A DNA stretch of 64,000 nucleotides, from positions 1 through 64,000 of the forward strand of contig CACWPQ010000002.1 in assembly GCA_902762805.1 (NCBI GenBank). Direction: 5' to 3'. This document shows, one piece after another, positions 52,117 through 63,113 of this stretch; the stretch's first letter is position 1, and the number at the start of each line of letters is the position of its first letter. The notes beneath the pieces are model-generated. The model saw nothing but the letters and a program-made list of their open reading frames with translations, was not told the origin of the DNA and did not search any database. This stretch comes from an uncultured Bacteroidota bacterium (lineage in GTDB: Bacteria; Bacteroidota; Bacteroidia; Bacteroidales; P3). The position numbers and the translations under genes were made by a program.

Positions 52117-53537
52117 AACGCCGCCAGACGCTGAAATACATCCTCTGCGACCTCTTCGCAGCCATGCTCTCGTGGGCCGCACTCTTCTTCTTCCGCAAAC
52201 TGGTCCTGGAACCCACCGTGGCATTCGACCCCTCTGACCTTCAGGCCATCCTCCACGACCCCAACCTCTGGCTAGGCCTCGCCGTCGTACCCCTCGGATG
52301 GCTCACACTCTACACCCTCCAGGGCTCCTACCGCAACGTCCTGCGCAAAGCCCGCGTCAAAGAACTCCTCGACACCCTCATCGGCTCCCTCATGGGCGTC
52401 GTCGTCATCTTCTTCCTCCTCCTCGTCGACGACCACGTCTCCACCTACGCTGGCCACTACCGCGCATTCCTCTTCCTCCTCGCCACCCACTTCCTCCTCA
52501 CATACATCCCCCGCCTGCTCATCACCTCGCAAACCGCACACCGCGTCCACACCCGACGACTCGGATTCCCCACCCTCATGATCGGAAGCAAAAAGAAAGC
52601 CTTCCAAACCTACCTCGACCTCGAAAACCAAGAAACCTACTCCGGCAACCAGTTCGTCGGCTTCGTCACCGTCAACGGACAAATCGAGCCCCAACTCCAG
52701 TCCGTCATGCCACACCTCGGCTCCATCGACGACCTCCGACCCCTCATCGACAGCCACAACGTCGAAGAAGTCATCATCGCCGTCGAAGACTACGAGCAGG
52801 ACAAAATCGCCGAAATACTCCGCTCGCTCAACACCTGCGGCGACCTCATCATCAAAATCACACCCGACGCTCGCGACCTCATCATCGGCTCCGTCCGCCA
52901 GGAAAGCATCTTCCACTCACCCTTCATCGTCATCAACAACCGCCTCATGGCCGAATGGCAATACTCCGTCAAGCGCATCGCCGACATCGCCATCTCCCTC
53001 CTCGCCATGGTCCTCCTCTCCCCCGTCTACCTCGCCACCGCACTCGCCGTCAAACTCACCTCCCCAGGCCCCGTCTTCTACGCCCAGGAACGCATCGGCT
53101 ACCACGGACGACCCTTCCGCATGCACAAATTCCGCTCCATGTACGTCGACGCCGAACAGAGCGGCCCCGCCCTGAGCAAAGACAACGACCCCCGCATCAC
53201 ACCCTTCGGACGCTTCATGCGCAAAGTCCGCCTCGACGAAATACCCCAATTCTGGAACGTCCTCCGCGGCACCATGTCCATCGTCGGCCCACGCCCCGAA
53301 CGCCAGTTCTACATCGACCAAATCGTCCGCCGCGCCCCAGAATACCTCCTCCTCCAACGCGTCAAACCAGGCATCACCTCCTGGGGACAAGTCAAATACG
53401 GCTACGCCTCCACCGTCGACGAAATGATCGAGCGCCTCCGCTACGACCTCCTCTACCTCGACAACATGTCCATCACCACCGACCTCAAAATCATGGTCTA
53501 CACCATCAAGATCATCGTCCAAGGCCGCGGCAAATAA
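52113..53537 (+). CDS. Polyprenyl-phosphate glycosylphosphotransferase (WbaP/WcaJ type)
   Basis: The 474-residue protein has four membrane helices in the N-terminal third, a CoA-binding-like soluble domain (about 150-290), a fifth hydrophobic segment (IADIAISLLAMVLLSPVYLA) and the C-terminal catalytic domain with ERIGYHGRPFRMHKFRSM, PRITPFGRFMRKVRLDEIPQ and GTMSIVGPRPERQFY. Such enzymes move a sugar-1-phosphate from UDP-sugar to undecaprenyl phosphate, the first step of capsule, O-antigen or exopolysaccharide repeat units. No other glycan genes are adjacent. Confidence 0.93.
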   Translation: MKRRQTLKYILCDLFAAMLSWAALFFFRKLVLEPTVAFDPSDLQAILHDPNLWLGLAVVPLGWLTLYTLQGSYRNVLRKARVKELLDTLIGSLMGVVVIFFLLLVDDHVSTYAGHYRAFLFLLATHFLLTYIPRLLITSQTAHRVHTRRLGFPTLMIGSKKKAFQTYLDLENQETYSGNQFVGFVTVNGQIEPQLQSVMPHLGSIDDLRPLIDSHNVEEVIIAVEDYEQDKIAEILRSLNTCGDLIIKITPDARDLIIGSVRQESIFHSPFIVINNRLMAEWQYSVKRIADIAISLLAMVLLSPVYLATALAVKLTSPGPVFYAQERIGYHGRPFRMHKFRSMYVDAEQSGPALSKDNDPRITPFGRFMRKVRLDEIPQFWNVLRGTMSIVGPRPERQFYIDQIVRRAPEYLLLQRVKPGITSWGQVKYGYASTVDEMIERLRYDLLYLDNMSITTDLKIMVYTIKIIVQGRGK

Positions 53538-53830
53538 CAGAAAGACCATAGTAAGACTTGGTCCCTAGAGAACCCCTGGAAAACCCTTACAATCTGCCAG
53601 TTATCCTCGACGCATTTTCGACCCCTTGGGGATAGTTTTTTCAAAAATCGCCCAAATTTATTTCACCATTTTCTCCGCCGTTTCGCCCGCTCCCGGATGC
53701 ACAACGGGAGAGATCTTTGTGCCAAAATGAAAATAATTTCACCAAGTAACCAAATTAGTTGTATCTTTGCACCACCAATCCGAATGAGTTGGATTGGCAA
53801 AATAGTTGTAAATTAAACAATTTAGTTGCA
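53538..53830. other. Gap with inverted repeat copy 4, promoter and leader hairpin of the arginine decarboxylase gene
   Basis: At 53560-53592 there is a minus-strand copy of the dispersed repeat (GTAAGGGTTTTCCAGGGG, then TTCTCTAGGG). A TATCTTTG at 53762-53769 is the likely -7 box. Just after it, CCAATCC and GGATTGG (53776-53798) can form a hairpin at the very 5' end of the transcript. No ORF. Confidence 0.65.
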
Positions 53831-55231
53831 ATGAAAAACAAATATCGCGACCTGATCGACCAGACCTTCGACTTCCCGCAGGACGAATTCCGCACCGAGG
53901 ATGGCGAACTCTACTACCACGACATCCCCCTCATGGAAGTCATCAAACAATACGGCACCCCGCTCAAAATCACCTACCTACCCAAGATCAGCTCGCAGAT
54001 CCAACGCGCCAAGCGCCTCTTCAACGTCGCCATCGCCAAGACCGACTACCAGGGCACCTACAACTACTGCTACTGCACCAAGTCGTCGCACTTCGAATTC
54101 GTGCTCCGCGAAGCTCTCAAAAACGACATCAACCTCGAAACATCCTCCGCCTTCGACATCAACCTCATCCAGGAACTCCACAACCAGGGCCTCATCGATA
54201 AAGACAAAGTCATCGTCTGCAACGGATTCAAGAAAGACATCTACATCGACAACATCATAAGCATCTTCAACGACGGCTTCCGCAACGTCATACCCATCCT
54301 CGACAACAAGAACGAATACTACACCCTCGACCGCATGCTGACCGACGGCAGCGAACCCATGAACCTCGGCATCCGTATCGCCTCCGAAGAGGAACCCAAG
54401 TTCGACTTCTACACCTCGCGCCTCGGCATCCGCTACAACGACATCGTCTCCTTCTTCGAGGAACAGATCAAGCCCAACCCCAAGTTCCGCTTCCGCATGC
54501 TCCACTTCTTCATCAACACCGGCATCCGCGACACCGCCTACTACTGGAACGAACTGGCCAAATGCGTCAACGTCTACTGCGACCTCAAGCGCGTATGCCC
54601 CGAGCTCGACTCGCTCAACATCGGCGGCGGCTTCCCCTCCAAAGTCAGCCTGGCAGCCAACTTCGACTACGAATACATGGCCGAGGAGATACTGGCCCAG
54701 ATAAAGAACATCTGCACCCAGCGCGGTGTCGAGGAACCCAACATCTTCACCGAGTTCGGCTCCTTCACCGTCGGCGAAAGCGGCGCCACCCTCTACAGCA
54801 TCCTCGACCAAAAACAGCAGAACGACCGCGAGCTGTGGTACATGATTGACTCCTCGTTTATCACCACCTTGCCCGACACCTGGGGCATCAACCAGCGCTT
54901 CATCATGCTGCCGGTCAACCACTGGGACTGCGAATACCAGCGCGTGTTCCTCGGCGGCCTAACATGCGACAGCGAGGACTTCTACAATGCCGACTCCCAT
55001 GCCAACGCCATCTTCCTGCCCAAACTGCAGAAGGACGACCCGCTCTACATCGGCTTCTTCCACACCGGCGCCTACCAAGAGAGCATCGGCGGCTACGGCG
55101 GCATACAGCACTGCCTCATCCCCGCGCCCAAGCACGTCATCATAGACAAAGACGAAAATGGCGAATACACTACCAAGTTATTCGCCAAAGAGCAGAGCTA
55201 CAAGTCAATGCTGAAGATACTAGGCTACTAG
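53831..55231 (+). CDS. speA: Type III PLP-dependent decarboxylase, probable arginine decarboxylase
   Basis: The 466-residue enzyme has the alanine-racemase/type III fold: TYNYCYCTKSSHFEF, where K84 should bind PLP; LETSSAFDINLI; RLGIRYNDIV; LHFFINTGIRDTAYYWN; LNIGGGFPSK; and EFGSFTVGESGA. The length and the ending match the Bacteroidota form of arginine decarboxylase, making agmatine for polyamine synthesis. A lysine or ornithine decarboxylase is less likely but cannot be ruled out by sequence alone. Its stop codon overlaps the convergent FKBP stop in a shared CTAG. Confidence 0.8.
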   Translation: MKNKYRDLIDQTFDFPQDEFRTEDGELYYHDIPLMEVIKQYGTPLKITYLPKISSQIQRAKRLFNVAIAKTDYQGTYNYCYCTKSSHFEFVLREALKNDINLETSSAFDINLIQELHNQGLIDKDKVIVCNGFKKDIYIDNIISIFNDGFRNVIPILDNKNEYYTLDRMLTDGSEPMNLGIRIASEEEPKFDFYTSRLGIRYNDIVSFFEEQIKPNPKFRFRMLHFFINTGIRDTAYYWNELAKCVNVYCDLKRVCPELDSLNIGGGFPSKVSLAANFDYEYMAEEILAQIKNICTQRGVEEPNIFTEFGSFTVGESGATLYSILDQKQQNDRELWYMIDSSFITTLPDTWGINQRFIMLPVNHWDCEYQRVFLGGLTCDSEDFYNADSHANAIFLPKLQKDDPLYIGFFHTGAYQESIGGYGGIQHCLIPAPKHVIIDKDENGEYTTKLFAKEQSYKSMLKILGY

Positions 55232-55959
55232 TGCTCTAGCAACTGGTGCAGTTCCACCTCGTAGATAAAGGGGGTATAGCCAGGAATACTGCCGCTACCG
55301 CGCTCGCCAAAGGCCAGCTGGTAGGGGAAATAGAAGCGGTAGAGGCTGCCCTCGTTCATCAGCTGGAAGCCCTCGATCAGTCCCGGGAACATCGGATTAC
55401 CCACCACATGGATGATAGAGTCGCGCTGACCATAGGACTGGTCGTAAGGTTCGCCGGTGAGCATCAGCTTGCTGCGATAGTCGAAACAGATGCGCTGCGC
55501 GAACTTTGCCTTCGGCCCGTGGCCCTCGCGGAGCACCTCATAGCAGAAACCTTTGGGGTGCTCTTTCACGTTGGGATTGGTGCGCTTTAGGTTCTCCAGA
55601 TACTCTTTTTGCTGGGCATCCACGCTGACCGACATCTGCTTGGCCTGCTGCATCTGCTCGGCATTCTGCAGGAACATCAGGTACTGCATGGCATCCATCA
55701 TCTCTTCTTCACTCATCGGCTGCTGTTTGCCTTCGAGGGTGTGGCAGATGGCCTGGACAACAGTGGCGCGGTCGAGGGTGTCGAAGATGCCCATATTGAG
55801 AGTGTTGGCGAAGTTGACACCATAGGTCCACGAGAGGGAGTCAAGAGCGTTTTCAAGCTGCGCGGGCTGGCCGATATTGTATTTTTGCTGATTGCCACCG
55901 TTGCAGGCTGCCATCAGGCAGCCTGCAGCGAGGCCAAGAATTACATTGTGTGCTTTCAT
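55228..55959 (-). CDS. FKBP-type peptidyl-prolyl isomerase, lipoprotein
   Basis: The 243-residue protein has a lipoprotein signal peptide (LMAAC), an N-terminal helical dimerisation region (LDSLSWTYGVNFANTLNMG, MDAMQYLMFLQNAEQ) and a C-terminal FKBP domain (GFCYEVLREGHGPKAKF, VVGNPMFPGLIEGFQLMNEG, YQLAFGERGSGSIPG, FIYEVELHQL). It is likely a periplasmic folding helper. The C25 peptidase gene lies 5 bases upstream on the same strand, so they may form one transcript. Confidence 0.9.
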   Translation of the reverse strand: MKAHNVILGLAAGCLMAACNGGNQQKYNIGQPAQLENALDSLSWTYGVNFANTLNMGIFDTLDRATVVQAICHTLEGKQQPMSEEEMMDAMQYLMFLQNAEQMQQAKQMSVSVDAQQKEYLENLKRTNPNVKEHPKGFCYEVLREGHGPKAKFAQRICFDYRSKLMLTGEPYDQSYGQRDSIIHVVGNPMFPGLIEGFQLMNEGSLYRFYFPYQLAFGERGSGSIPGYTPFIYEVELHQLLEH

Positions 55960-55964
55960 TTTCC

Positions 55965-58334
55965 TTATTTTTGTACGATTAGTTTGTTGGTGCCGATACC
56001 TTCGGCGGTGTGTGAACGGACGAGGTAGATGCCGGCAGGGATGTATTCGAGGTTCAATGTGCAGCGGTCGGCGCAGGGCTGGTCAATGATGGTGCGCCCC
56101 ATGAGGTCGAGCAGCTGGACACGTTGGAGGCCGGCGGCTTCGACGGTGCAGCGGTCGGTGGCGGGATTGGGGGCCATGGTGGCGGCGATGGAGGCCGACT
56201 CGATGCCGACATTGCAGTCGGAGTAGGGTTTGGTGAAGGGCTTGCGGTTCTGGGCAGTTACGGAGAAGAAGGAGCGGCTGAGGTCGCGGCCGTCGGGTAT
56301 TTCGAGTGTAGCGGAGCCGGTGGCACCGACATAGGCGGCGGCGATGAGCGAGAGGTCGTGGTCGACAAGGGCGATATAGGCGTAGGGTTCGGCTTCGACT
56401 TCAATGCTGTTGCCGTTGCGCGACACGTGTCCGAAGGTGAGGTCGGAGGCGCGGCCGAGCCAGGGCATAAGGGAGGGGTCGCCCATGAGCTCGTAGATTT
56501 CCCAGTAGTATTCGACCATATCGGCGGAATAGTCGGAGGAGTGGGCCTGGCTATTGACGGACATGAGGCCTGAGTGAACCATGGCGCCGGCGGTGATGTT
56601 GCGGTTGAGGAAGGACTCGCCGTGTGTGTGGAAGAGGCGGTCGTAGGCGCCGAGGTTGTTGGCGTCGTAGGAGGGGTTCATTTCGTTGTAGAGGTTGCTG
56701 CGGACGCCGACGGCGAAGTAGAAGTCTTCGTCCCAGAAGGTGGAGTTGGTGCCGCCGATGTAGCCGATGGCGCCGGCGTTGTCGCCTTTGCGGAGGAGGG
56801 CTTCGCCGAAACAGAAGGTGTTGTTGAAGAAGTTGGTCAGGCAGCAGTTGCCGATCATGAAGGAGGGCTTGCCGTTGTTGGTCATTTGCGAGACGTGGGA
56901 GTTGGTGAAGGAGGGGTTGCCCCATCCGTTTTCGAAGCCGTGGGCGCTGTAGTTGATCCAGCCGAGGCCTTCGTTGTAGAGGTTGCGGAGTGCGGAGGCG
57001 GAGTTGCGGTCTTTGGAGCTGCCGGTGACGGTGACGCCGGAGGGGACAAAGCTGGTGTTGTTTTTGTAGTATACGACGTCGTTGAAGCCGTTGGCGTCGG
57101 TGGTGTAGTGACGTGCGATGTAGTCCATGGTGGGGTCGGCGCAGCGCCATGCGTTGTCGTTGTCGTTGGTGCCGCCGCCGTCGATGCCGGAGATGAGGGC
57201 AGCGCGGCCGAGGTAGGAGTCGTCGGCGAACTGGTAGCGTTCGTAGAGGAGGGTTTTGGAGACGATGTTGTTGAGTTCGTTGGTGTCGGTGACGGAGAAG
57301 CGTCCGAGGAAGCAGTCGCGGAGGTTGTCGTTGGTCCAGGTGGTGTAGTAGTGGTCGGTGACGTGGTTGTCGAGCCGGTACCAGGAGCCGCGGAGGAAGT
57401 TGTTGGGGGAGATGTTGCAGTTGTAGGCCGGGAGTTGTTCGTGGTCGCCGATGAGTATGATGTAGGTCGGGGCGGGGTTGGCGTCGGTGGCGTCGAGGAA
57501 GCGTTGCGTGATGGCGGAGGTGATGGCGGAGGTGGTGTTGGAGGCGAGGTCGGCGGAGTAGATGATTTCGACGAGGAGGCCCTGTGTGCGCTTCCAGTCG
57601 GCGAACTGTTGGAGGCTGTGGCTGTTGCGGATGCCGCTGATGTTGCCGGCGACGATGAGCATGCTGACGGGGGCCTGGGGGGTGGTGACTTTGGCGAAGG
57701 GGTTGTTGAGGGTCTGGGTGGTGGCGAAGGAGGGGGTGTGGTGGCGGCGGTAGTGGTCGAGGGTGCGGTCGGGGTCGGCGGCGGTGAAGCTGACGGTGAT
57801 GTCGGCGCTGCGGCAGACGATGACCTGACGCGAGACGGGGTTGACGCTGACGGGGGCGAAGGTGAACTGGGCGAGGTTGCGGTCGCGCTCGATGCCGAGG
57901 GGCGTGGCGGCGGCCAGGGGGAGGCTGAAGAAGGCGTCGGTGGAGTAGCGCTCGTGGTTGAAGGCGGACGGGTGGGTGCTATGGCTCTTGGAGCGGGGAG
58001 CCTGGAGGGGGTAGAACTGGAAGTTGGCGTCGGTGAGCTGGAGGGTGTCGTAGACGGCGTTTTGGACGGAGATTTCGATGGAGGAGCAGAAGGGTGTGGC
58101 GATGTAGTGGGAGAGGACGGGGAGTGCCGGCGAGCCGACCTGGCCGCCCGGGGAGTAGCCCGCGAGGGTGAGGGAGGCATACTTCTGCCCGTCGAGTGCC
58201 TGACTGGCGAACTGCAGCGACGGGGTCTCATAGTGTAGTTTCAGCCGCTGAAGGTTGTCTTCATAAACCTGCTGTGCGCTTGCCGACAGGGTGGCTGCCG
58301 AGAGGAGAAGGGCGCAAAGGACTGTTTTTTTCAT
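55965..58334 (-). CDS. C25 (gingipain-like) cysteine peptidase with T9SS sorting domain
   Basis: The 789-residue protein has a signal peptide (to SASAQ), an N-terminal prodomain (about 25-230), a C25 catalytic domain with the dyad in INYSAHGFENGWG (His near 464) and MIGNCCLTNFF (Cys near 497), an Ig-like stretch, and a C-terminal type A sorting domain (MAPNPATDRCTVEAAG, LQRVQLLDLMGRTII, YIPAGIYLVRS). It is a cargo of the type IX secretion system and is likely attached to the cell surface. ATG 58334 gives the signal peptide; the upstream frame is not conserved. SprF/PorE-type T9SS parts are at 11.5-14.1 kb. Confidence 0.93.
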   Translation of the reverse strand: MKKTVLCALLLSAATLSASAQQVYEDNLQRLKLHYETPSLQFASQALDGQKYASLTLAGYSPGGQVGSPALPVLSHYIATPFCSSIEISVQNAVYDTLQLTDANFQFYPLQAPRSKSHSTHPSAFNHERYSTDAFFSLPLAAATPLGIERDRNLAQFTFAPVSVNPVSRQVIVCRSADITVSFTAADPDRTLDHYRRHHTPSFATTQTLNNPFAKVTTPQAPVSMLIVAGNISGIRNSHSLQQFADWKRTQGLLVEIIYSADLASNTTSAITSAITQRFLDATDANPAPTYIILIGDHEQLPAYNCNISPNNFLRGSWYRLDNHVTDHYYTTWTNDNLRDCFLGRFSVTDTNELNNIVSKTLLYERYQFADDSYLGRAALISGIDGGGTNDNDNAWRCADPTMDYIARHYTTDANGFNDVVYYKNNTSFVPSGVTVTGSSKDRNSASALRNLYNEGLGWINYSAHGFENGWGNPSFTNSHVSQMTNNGKPSFMIGNCCLTNFFNNTFCFGEALLRKGDNAGAIGYIGGTNSTFWDEDFYFAVGVRSNLYNEMNPSYDANNLGAYDRLFHTHGESFLNRNITAGAMVHSGLMSVNSQAHSSDYSADMVEYYWEIYELMGDPSLMPWLGRASDLTFGHVSRNGNSIEVEAEPYAYIALVDHDLSLIAAAYVGATGSATLEIPDGRDLSRSFFSVTAQNRKPFTKPYSDCNVGIESASIAATMAPNPATDRCTVEAAGLQRVQLLDLMGRTIIDQPCADRCTLNLEYIPAGIYLVRSHTAEGIGTNKLIVQK

Positions 58335-58373
58335 TTTTATGTTATTTTTTGTTTGTTTTCTATGGTGTTGGAT

Positions 58374-58469
58374 GGGGTTTTCCAAGGGAATGGTAGGGGT
58401 TTTCTAGGGGAATAGATAGGCCTTTTCGCATTATTACCCATCGATGGGTAAATCGGGATACATTTTTTG
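58374..58469 (+). repeat. Dispersed repeat, copy 5
   Basis: GGGGTTTTCCAAGGGAATGG, GGTAGGGGTTTTCTAGGGGA, ATAGATAGGCC, CGCATTATTACCCA and the perfect palindrome TTACCCATCGATGGGTAA, then GATACATTTTTT. The right half overlaps the 3' end of the pseudouridine synthase gene, coding its last residues on the minus strand (MYPDLPIDG). Confidence 0.75.
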
Positions 58470-59129
58470 GATTTCGGGGTTGGGTGCGGTGATGGTGATG
58501 ATTTCGTCGCGGACGGGGTGATGGAAGGTTATCTGCCTGGCGTGGAGCGAGATGGAGCCGTCGGGGTTGGAGCGCGGGGCGCCGTATTTGAGGTCGCCGC
58601 GGATGGGGCATCCGATGTTGGCGAGCTGGCAGCGGATTTGGTGGTGGCGTCCGGTGTGGAGGTTGATGTCGAGGAGGTGGTAGCCGCCGGCGGAGAGTGC
58701 GATTTCGCGGTAGGTGAGCCGGGCGAGTTTGGCGCCGGGCTGGCCGTTGGTGACGCAGTAGGATTTGTTGAGTTGCTCGCGCTTGACGAGCCAGTTTTCG
58801 AGCACGCCCTCGGGCTTGGGGGGTGCGTTGCGAACGATGGCCCAGTAGTGCTTCTCGAAGTCGCGGGTGCGCACCTTGTCGACCATGCGGCTGAGGGCTT
58901 TGGAGGTTTTGGCCAGGAGGACGACGCCGGAGACTGGGCGGTCGATGCGGTGGATGAGGCCGCAGTAGACCTGGCCGGGCTTGTGGTCGCGCTCTTTGAT
59001 GAAGGCTTTGACGAGGTCGGTCAGGGCCGGGTCGCCGGTCTTGTCGCCCTGGCAGATTTGCCCGGGGAGTTTGTTGACGGCCAGCAGGTGGTTGTCTTCG
59101 TAGAGTATTTGACTGGGCGAGAAGGTCAT
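58434..59129 (-). CDS. RluA-family pseudouridine synthase
   Basis: The 231-residue protein has the RluA catalytic motif YCGLIHRIDRPVSGVVLLAK (Asp in HRID) and later YHLLDINLHTGRHHQIRCQL, the second family signature. It lacks an S4 domain and so resembles RluC/TruC-like single-domain enzymes modifying rRNA or tRNA; the exact site is unknown. The start overlaps the psd stop by 4 bases (ATGA), so it is coupled to it. The C-terminus is coded by dispersed repeat copy 5. Confidence 0.9.
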   Translation of the reverse strand: MTFSPSQILYEDNHLLAVNKLPGQICQGDKTGDPALTDLVKAFIKERDHKPGQVYCGLIHRIDRPVSGVVLLAKTSKALSRMVDKVRTRDFEKHYWAIVRNAPPKPEGVLENWLVKREQLNKSYCVTNGQPGAKLARLTYREIALSAGGYHLLDINLHTGRHHQIRCQLANIGCPIRGDLKYGAPRSNPDGSISLHARQITFHHPVRDEIITITAPNPEIQKMYPDLPIDG

Positions 59130-59785
59130 ATGATTTCTGCTATGGGGCTGATGCCGTTGCGGACTTTGTCCTGGAGGCCGACGTTGATGGCGAAGTCGAG
59201 CGGGAGGAAGAGGTCGACGCGGGAGCCGAATTTGATGAAGCCCATTTCCTGGTTCTGTTTCACTTTGTCGCCTTCCTTGGCGTAGCATACGATGCGGCGC
59301 GCCATGACGCCGGCCACCTGGCGGAGGAGGATGCGCTGGCCGCCGGGGAGGAGGAGGCCGACCTCGGTGCGCTCGTTGAGGTCGGAGCTCTTGGGGTAGG
59401 AGGCGACGAAGTAGTTGCCGTGGCGCACGCGGGCGTACTCGACGGTGGCGTCGCAGGGGTAGCGGTTGACGTGGACGTTGGCGGCGGACATGAAGATGGA
59501 GACCATCGTGCAGTCGGCCTTGAGGTAGTGTTTCTCGTAGACCCGCTCGATGGCGACGATGGTGCCGTCGGCCGGGGCGACGAGCTCCTGCGGGCTCTCG
59601 GTGAAGATGCGGCGCGGGATGCGGAAGAAGGCGGTGATCATGAGGCCGAAGACGACGAGTGTCAGCAGAAAGAGGTAGTGGAGCCACATCCACTCCTCGA
59701 CAAAGAGGAGCATCAGCAGCACCACCAGCAGGATGGTGGCCACGGTGATCATGATGATTTTCTTGCCTTCGCGGTGAATTTTCAT
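59126..59785 (-). CDS. psd: Phosphatidylserine decarboxylase proenzyme, short form
   Basis: The 219-residue proenzyme has two membrane helices at the N-terminus (residues about 10-50) and a biotinyl-like fold ending in KFGSRVDLFLP; G187-S188 is the self-cleavage site where the pyruvoyl group forms. VHVNRYPCDATVEY, NERTEVGLLLPGG and GVMARRIVCYA are also family hallmarks. It makes phosphatidylethanolamine at the inner membrane. It follows cdsA, the CDP-diacylglycerol synthase, in one phospholipid-synthesis run. Confidence 0.94.
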   Translation of the reverse strand: MKIHREGKKIIMITVATILLVVLLMLLFVEEWMWLHYLFLLTLVVFGLMITAFFRIPRRIFTESPQELVAPADGTIVAIERVYEKHYLKADCTMVSIFMSAANVHVNRYPCDATVEYARVRHGNYFVASYPKSSDLNERTEVGLLLPGGQRILLRQVAGVMARRIVCYAKEGDKVKQNQEMGFIKFGSRVDLFLPLDFAINVGLQDKVRNGISPIAEII

Positions 59786-59828
59786 ATCAGTGTTCAGTGT
59801 TTAATGTTCAGTGGTCAGTGGTCAGTTC
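59786..59828. repeat. Heptamer array CTGACCA between cdsA and psd
   Basis: On the minus strand: CTGACCA, CTGACCA, CTGAACA, TTAAACA, CTGAACA, CTGATAT. The cdsA stop TGA is inside the first unit. Confidence 0.75.
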
Positions 59829-60670
59829 AAAAGGAGGAGGACGATGTAGACGAAGGGGGTGATGATGAGCAGGCTGTCGAAGCGGTCGAGGAAGCCGCCG
59901 TGGCCGGGCATGATGTTGCCGCTGTCTTTGACGCCGACGGAGCGTTTGAGCATGCTTTCGACGAGGTCGCCCAAGGTGGCGACGACCGAGCAGACAAGGC
60001 CGACGGCGAGCCATGTGGGCCAGGCGACGTCGGGGACCAGCAGCGGGCCGACAAAGACTGCCACGAGGACCGCCACGAGGACGCCGAAGGCGGTGCCCTC
60101 CCAGGTCTTGCCGGGCGAGTGGCGCGGCCACATCTTGTGCTTGCCGAAGAGCGAGCCTCCGATGTAGGCGCCGGAGTCGTTGATCCAAACCAGGGCGATG
60201 ACCATCAGCAGGGCGTTCTCGCCGAGGTCGGAGGCGATGGAGGACATCAGCGCGAGGGGTATGGCGGCATAGAGGAGCGGCACCATGGTGTAGGCCGCCT
60301 CGCGGAAGGGCTGCTCGCTGCTGCGCCACAGCTCGACGATGACCGACAATGCAAAGAGGACCGGGAAGAAGCCATAGGCCATCAGCATCATGGCGAAGCC
60401 TTCGCCGGCAGGCAGGACGGCGGGCAGGGTGAGCATCAGCAGGGCGCCGACGACGTAGAGGTAGCCCAGCGGGCGGCAGGGGCGCGCACCCTGCTGCTCC
60501 ACCATGCGGAAGAATTCATACGTGCACCCCACCGCCACGAAGAGCAGGAAGGCGGTGAAAAGCAGGTGGCCGAGGGTGGCATTGCCGGTGAGGCGGCCAC
60601 TGTAGAGCGTGCCGAGGAATAGCAGCACATAGACTGCGGCGCTGGCGGTGCGGATCCAGAAGGTATTCAT
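59822..60670 (-). CDS. cdsA: Phosphatidate cytidylyltransferase
   Basis: The 282-residue enzyme has about eight membrane helices and the C-terminal CdsA signature: GTAFGVLVAVLVAV, then VATLGDLVESMLKRSVGVKD and PGHGGFLDRFDSLL. It makes CDP-diacylglycerol, the branch point of phospholipid synthesis, at the inner membrane. It lies 12 bases downstream of ftsH in a repeat array and upstream of psd. Confidence 0.95.
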   Translation of the reverse strand: MNTFWIRTASAAVYVLLFLGTLYSGRLTGNATLGHLLFTAFLLFVAVGCTYEFFRMVEQQGARPCRPLGYLYVVGALLMLTLPAVLPAGEGFAMMLMAYGFFPVLFALSVIVELWRSSEQPFREAAYTMVPLLYAAIPLALMSSIASDLGENALLMVIALVWINDSGAYIGGSLFGKHKMWPRHSPGKTWEGTAFGVLVAVLVAVFVGPLLVPDVAWPTWLAVGLVCSVVATLGDLVESMLKRSVGVKDSGNIMPGHGGFLDRFDSLLIITPFVYIVLLLLN

Positions 60671-60682
60671 AGTGGTCAGCGG

Positions 60683-62722
<2,040 letters not shown>

Positions 62723-62725
62723 ACT

Positions 62726-62760
62726 CTAATTCCTAATTTCTAATTACTAACTCCTAATTG
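62726..62760. repeat. Heptamer array CTAATTC between rsfS and ftsH
   Basis: Five units: CTAATTC, CTAATTT, CTAATTA, CTAACTC, CTAATTG. On the minus strand the rsfS stop TAG and its last residues (SIRS) are coded inside the array; it belongs to the ATTAGGA family. Confidence 0.8.
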
Positions 62761-63109
62761 AAACCTCCTCGCCGTCGCTCCAGAGCTCGTCGAGGCGGTA
62801 GAAGGCACGTTTCTCTTTCTGGAAGATGTGGACCACCACGTCGAAATAGTCCATCAGTATCCACTCGGCGTTCTGGTATCCCTCCACCTTGTGGGGGTTC
62901 AGGCCGGTGGCTTTCTTGACCGCCTCGTGGACGGCATCGCTCAAGGCGCTGACGTGCGACGGCACATTGCCGGTGGCTATGACGAAGAACTCGGACGGAG
63001 CGCCCTGCACACGTCGCAGGTCCAGGATACGCACCTCCTCGGCTTTCTTCTCGTCCATTATCTGGGCAGCCAGTCGGGCCAGCACCAGGCTCTCTTTGTT
63101 GTCTTTCAT
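62747..63109 (-). CDS. rsfS: Ribosome silencing factor RsfS
   Basis: The 120-residue protein shows the RsfS/Iojap pattern: KKAEEVRILDLRRV, SEFFVIATGNVPSHVSALSD, HKVEGYQNAEWILMDYFDVV and VHIFQKEKRAFYRLDELW. RsfS binds ribosomal protein L14 and blocks subunit joining when nutrients are short. ATG 63109 is the standard start. It is upstream of ftsH, a common order in Bacteroidota. Confidence 0.93.
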   Translation of the reverse strand: MKDNKESLVLARLAAQIMDEKKAEEVRILDLRRVQGAPSEFFVIATGNVPSHVSALSDAVHEAVKKATGLNPHKVEGYQNAEWILMDYFDVVVHIFQKEKRAFYRLDELWSDGEEVSIRS

Positions 63110-63113
63110 TCTG

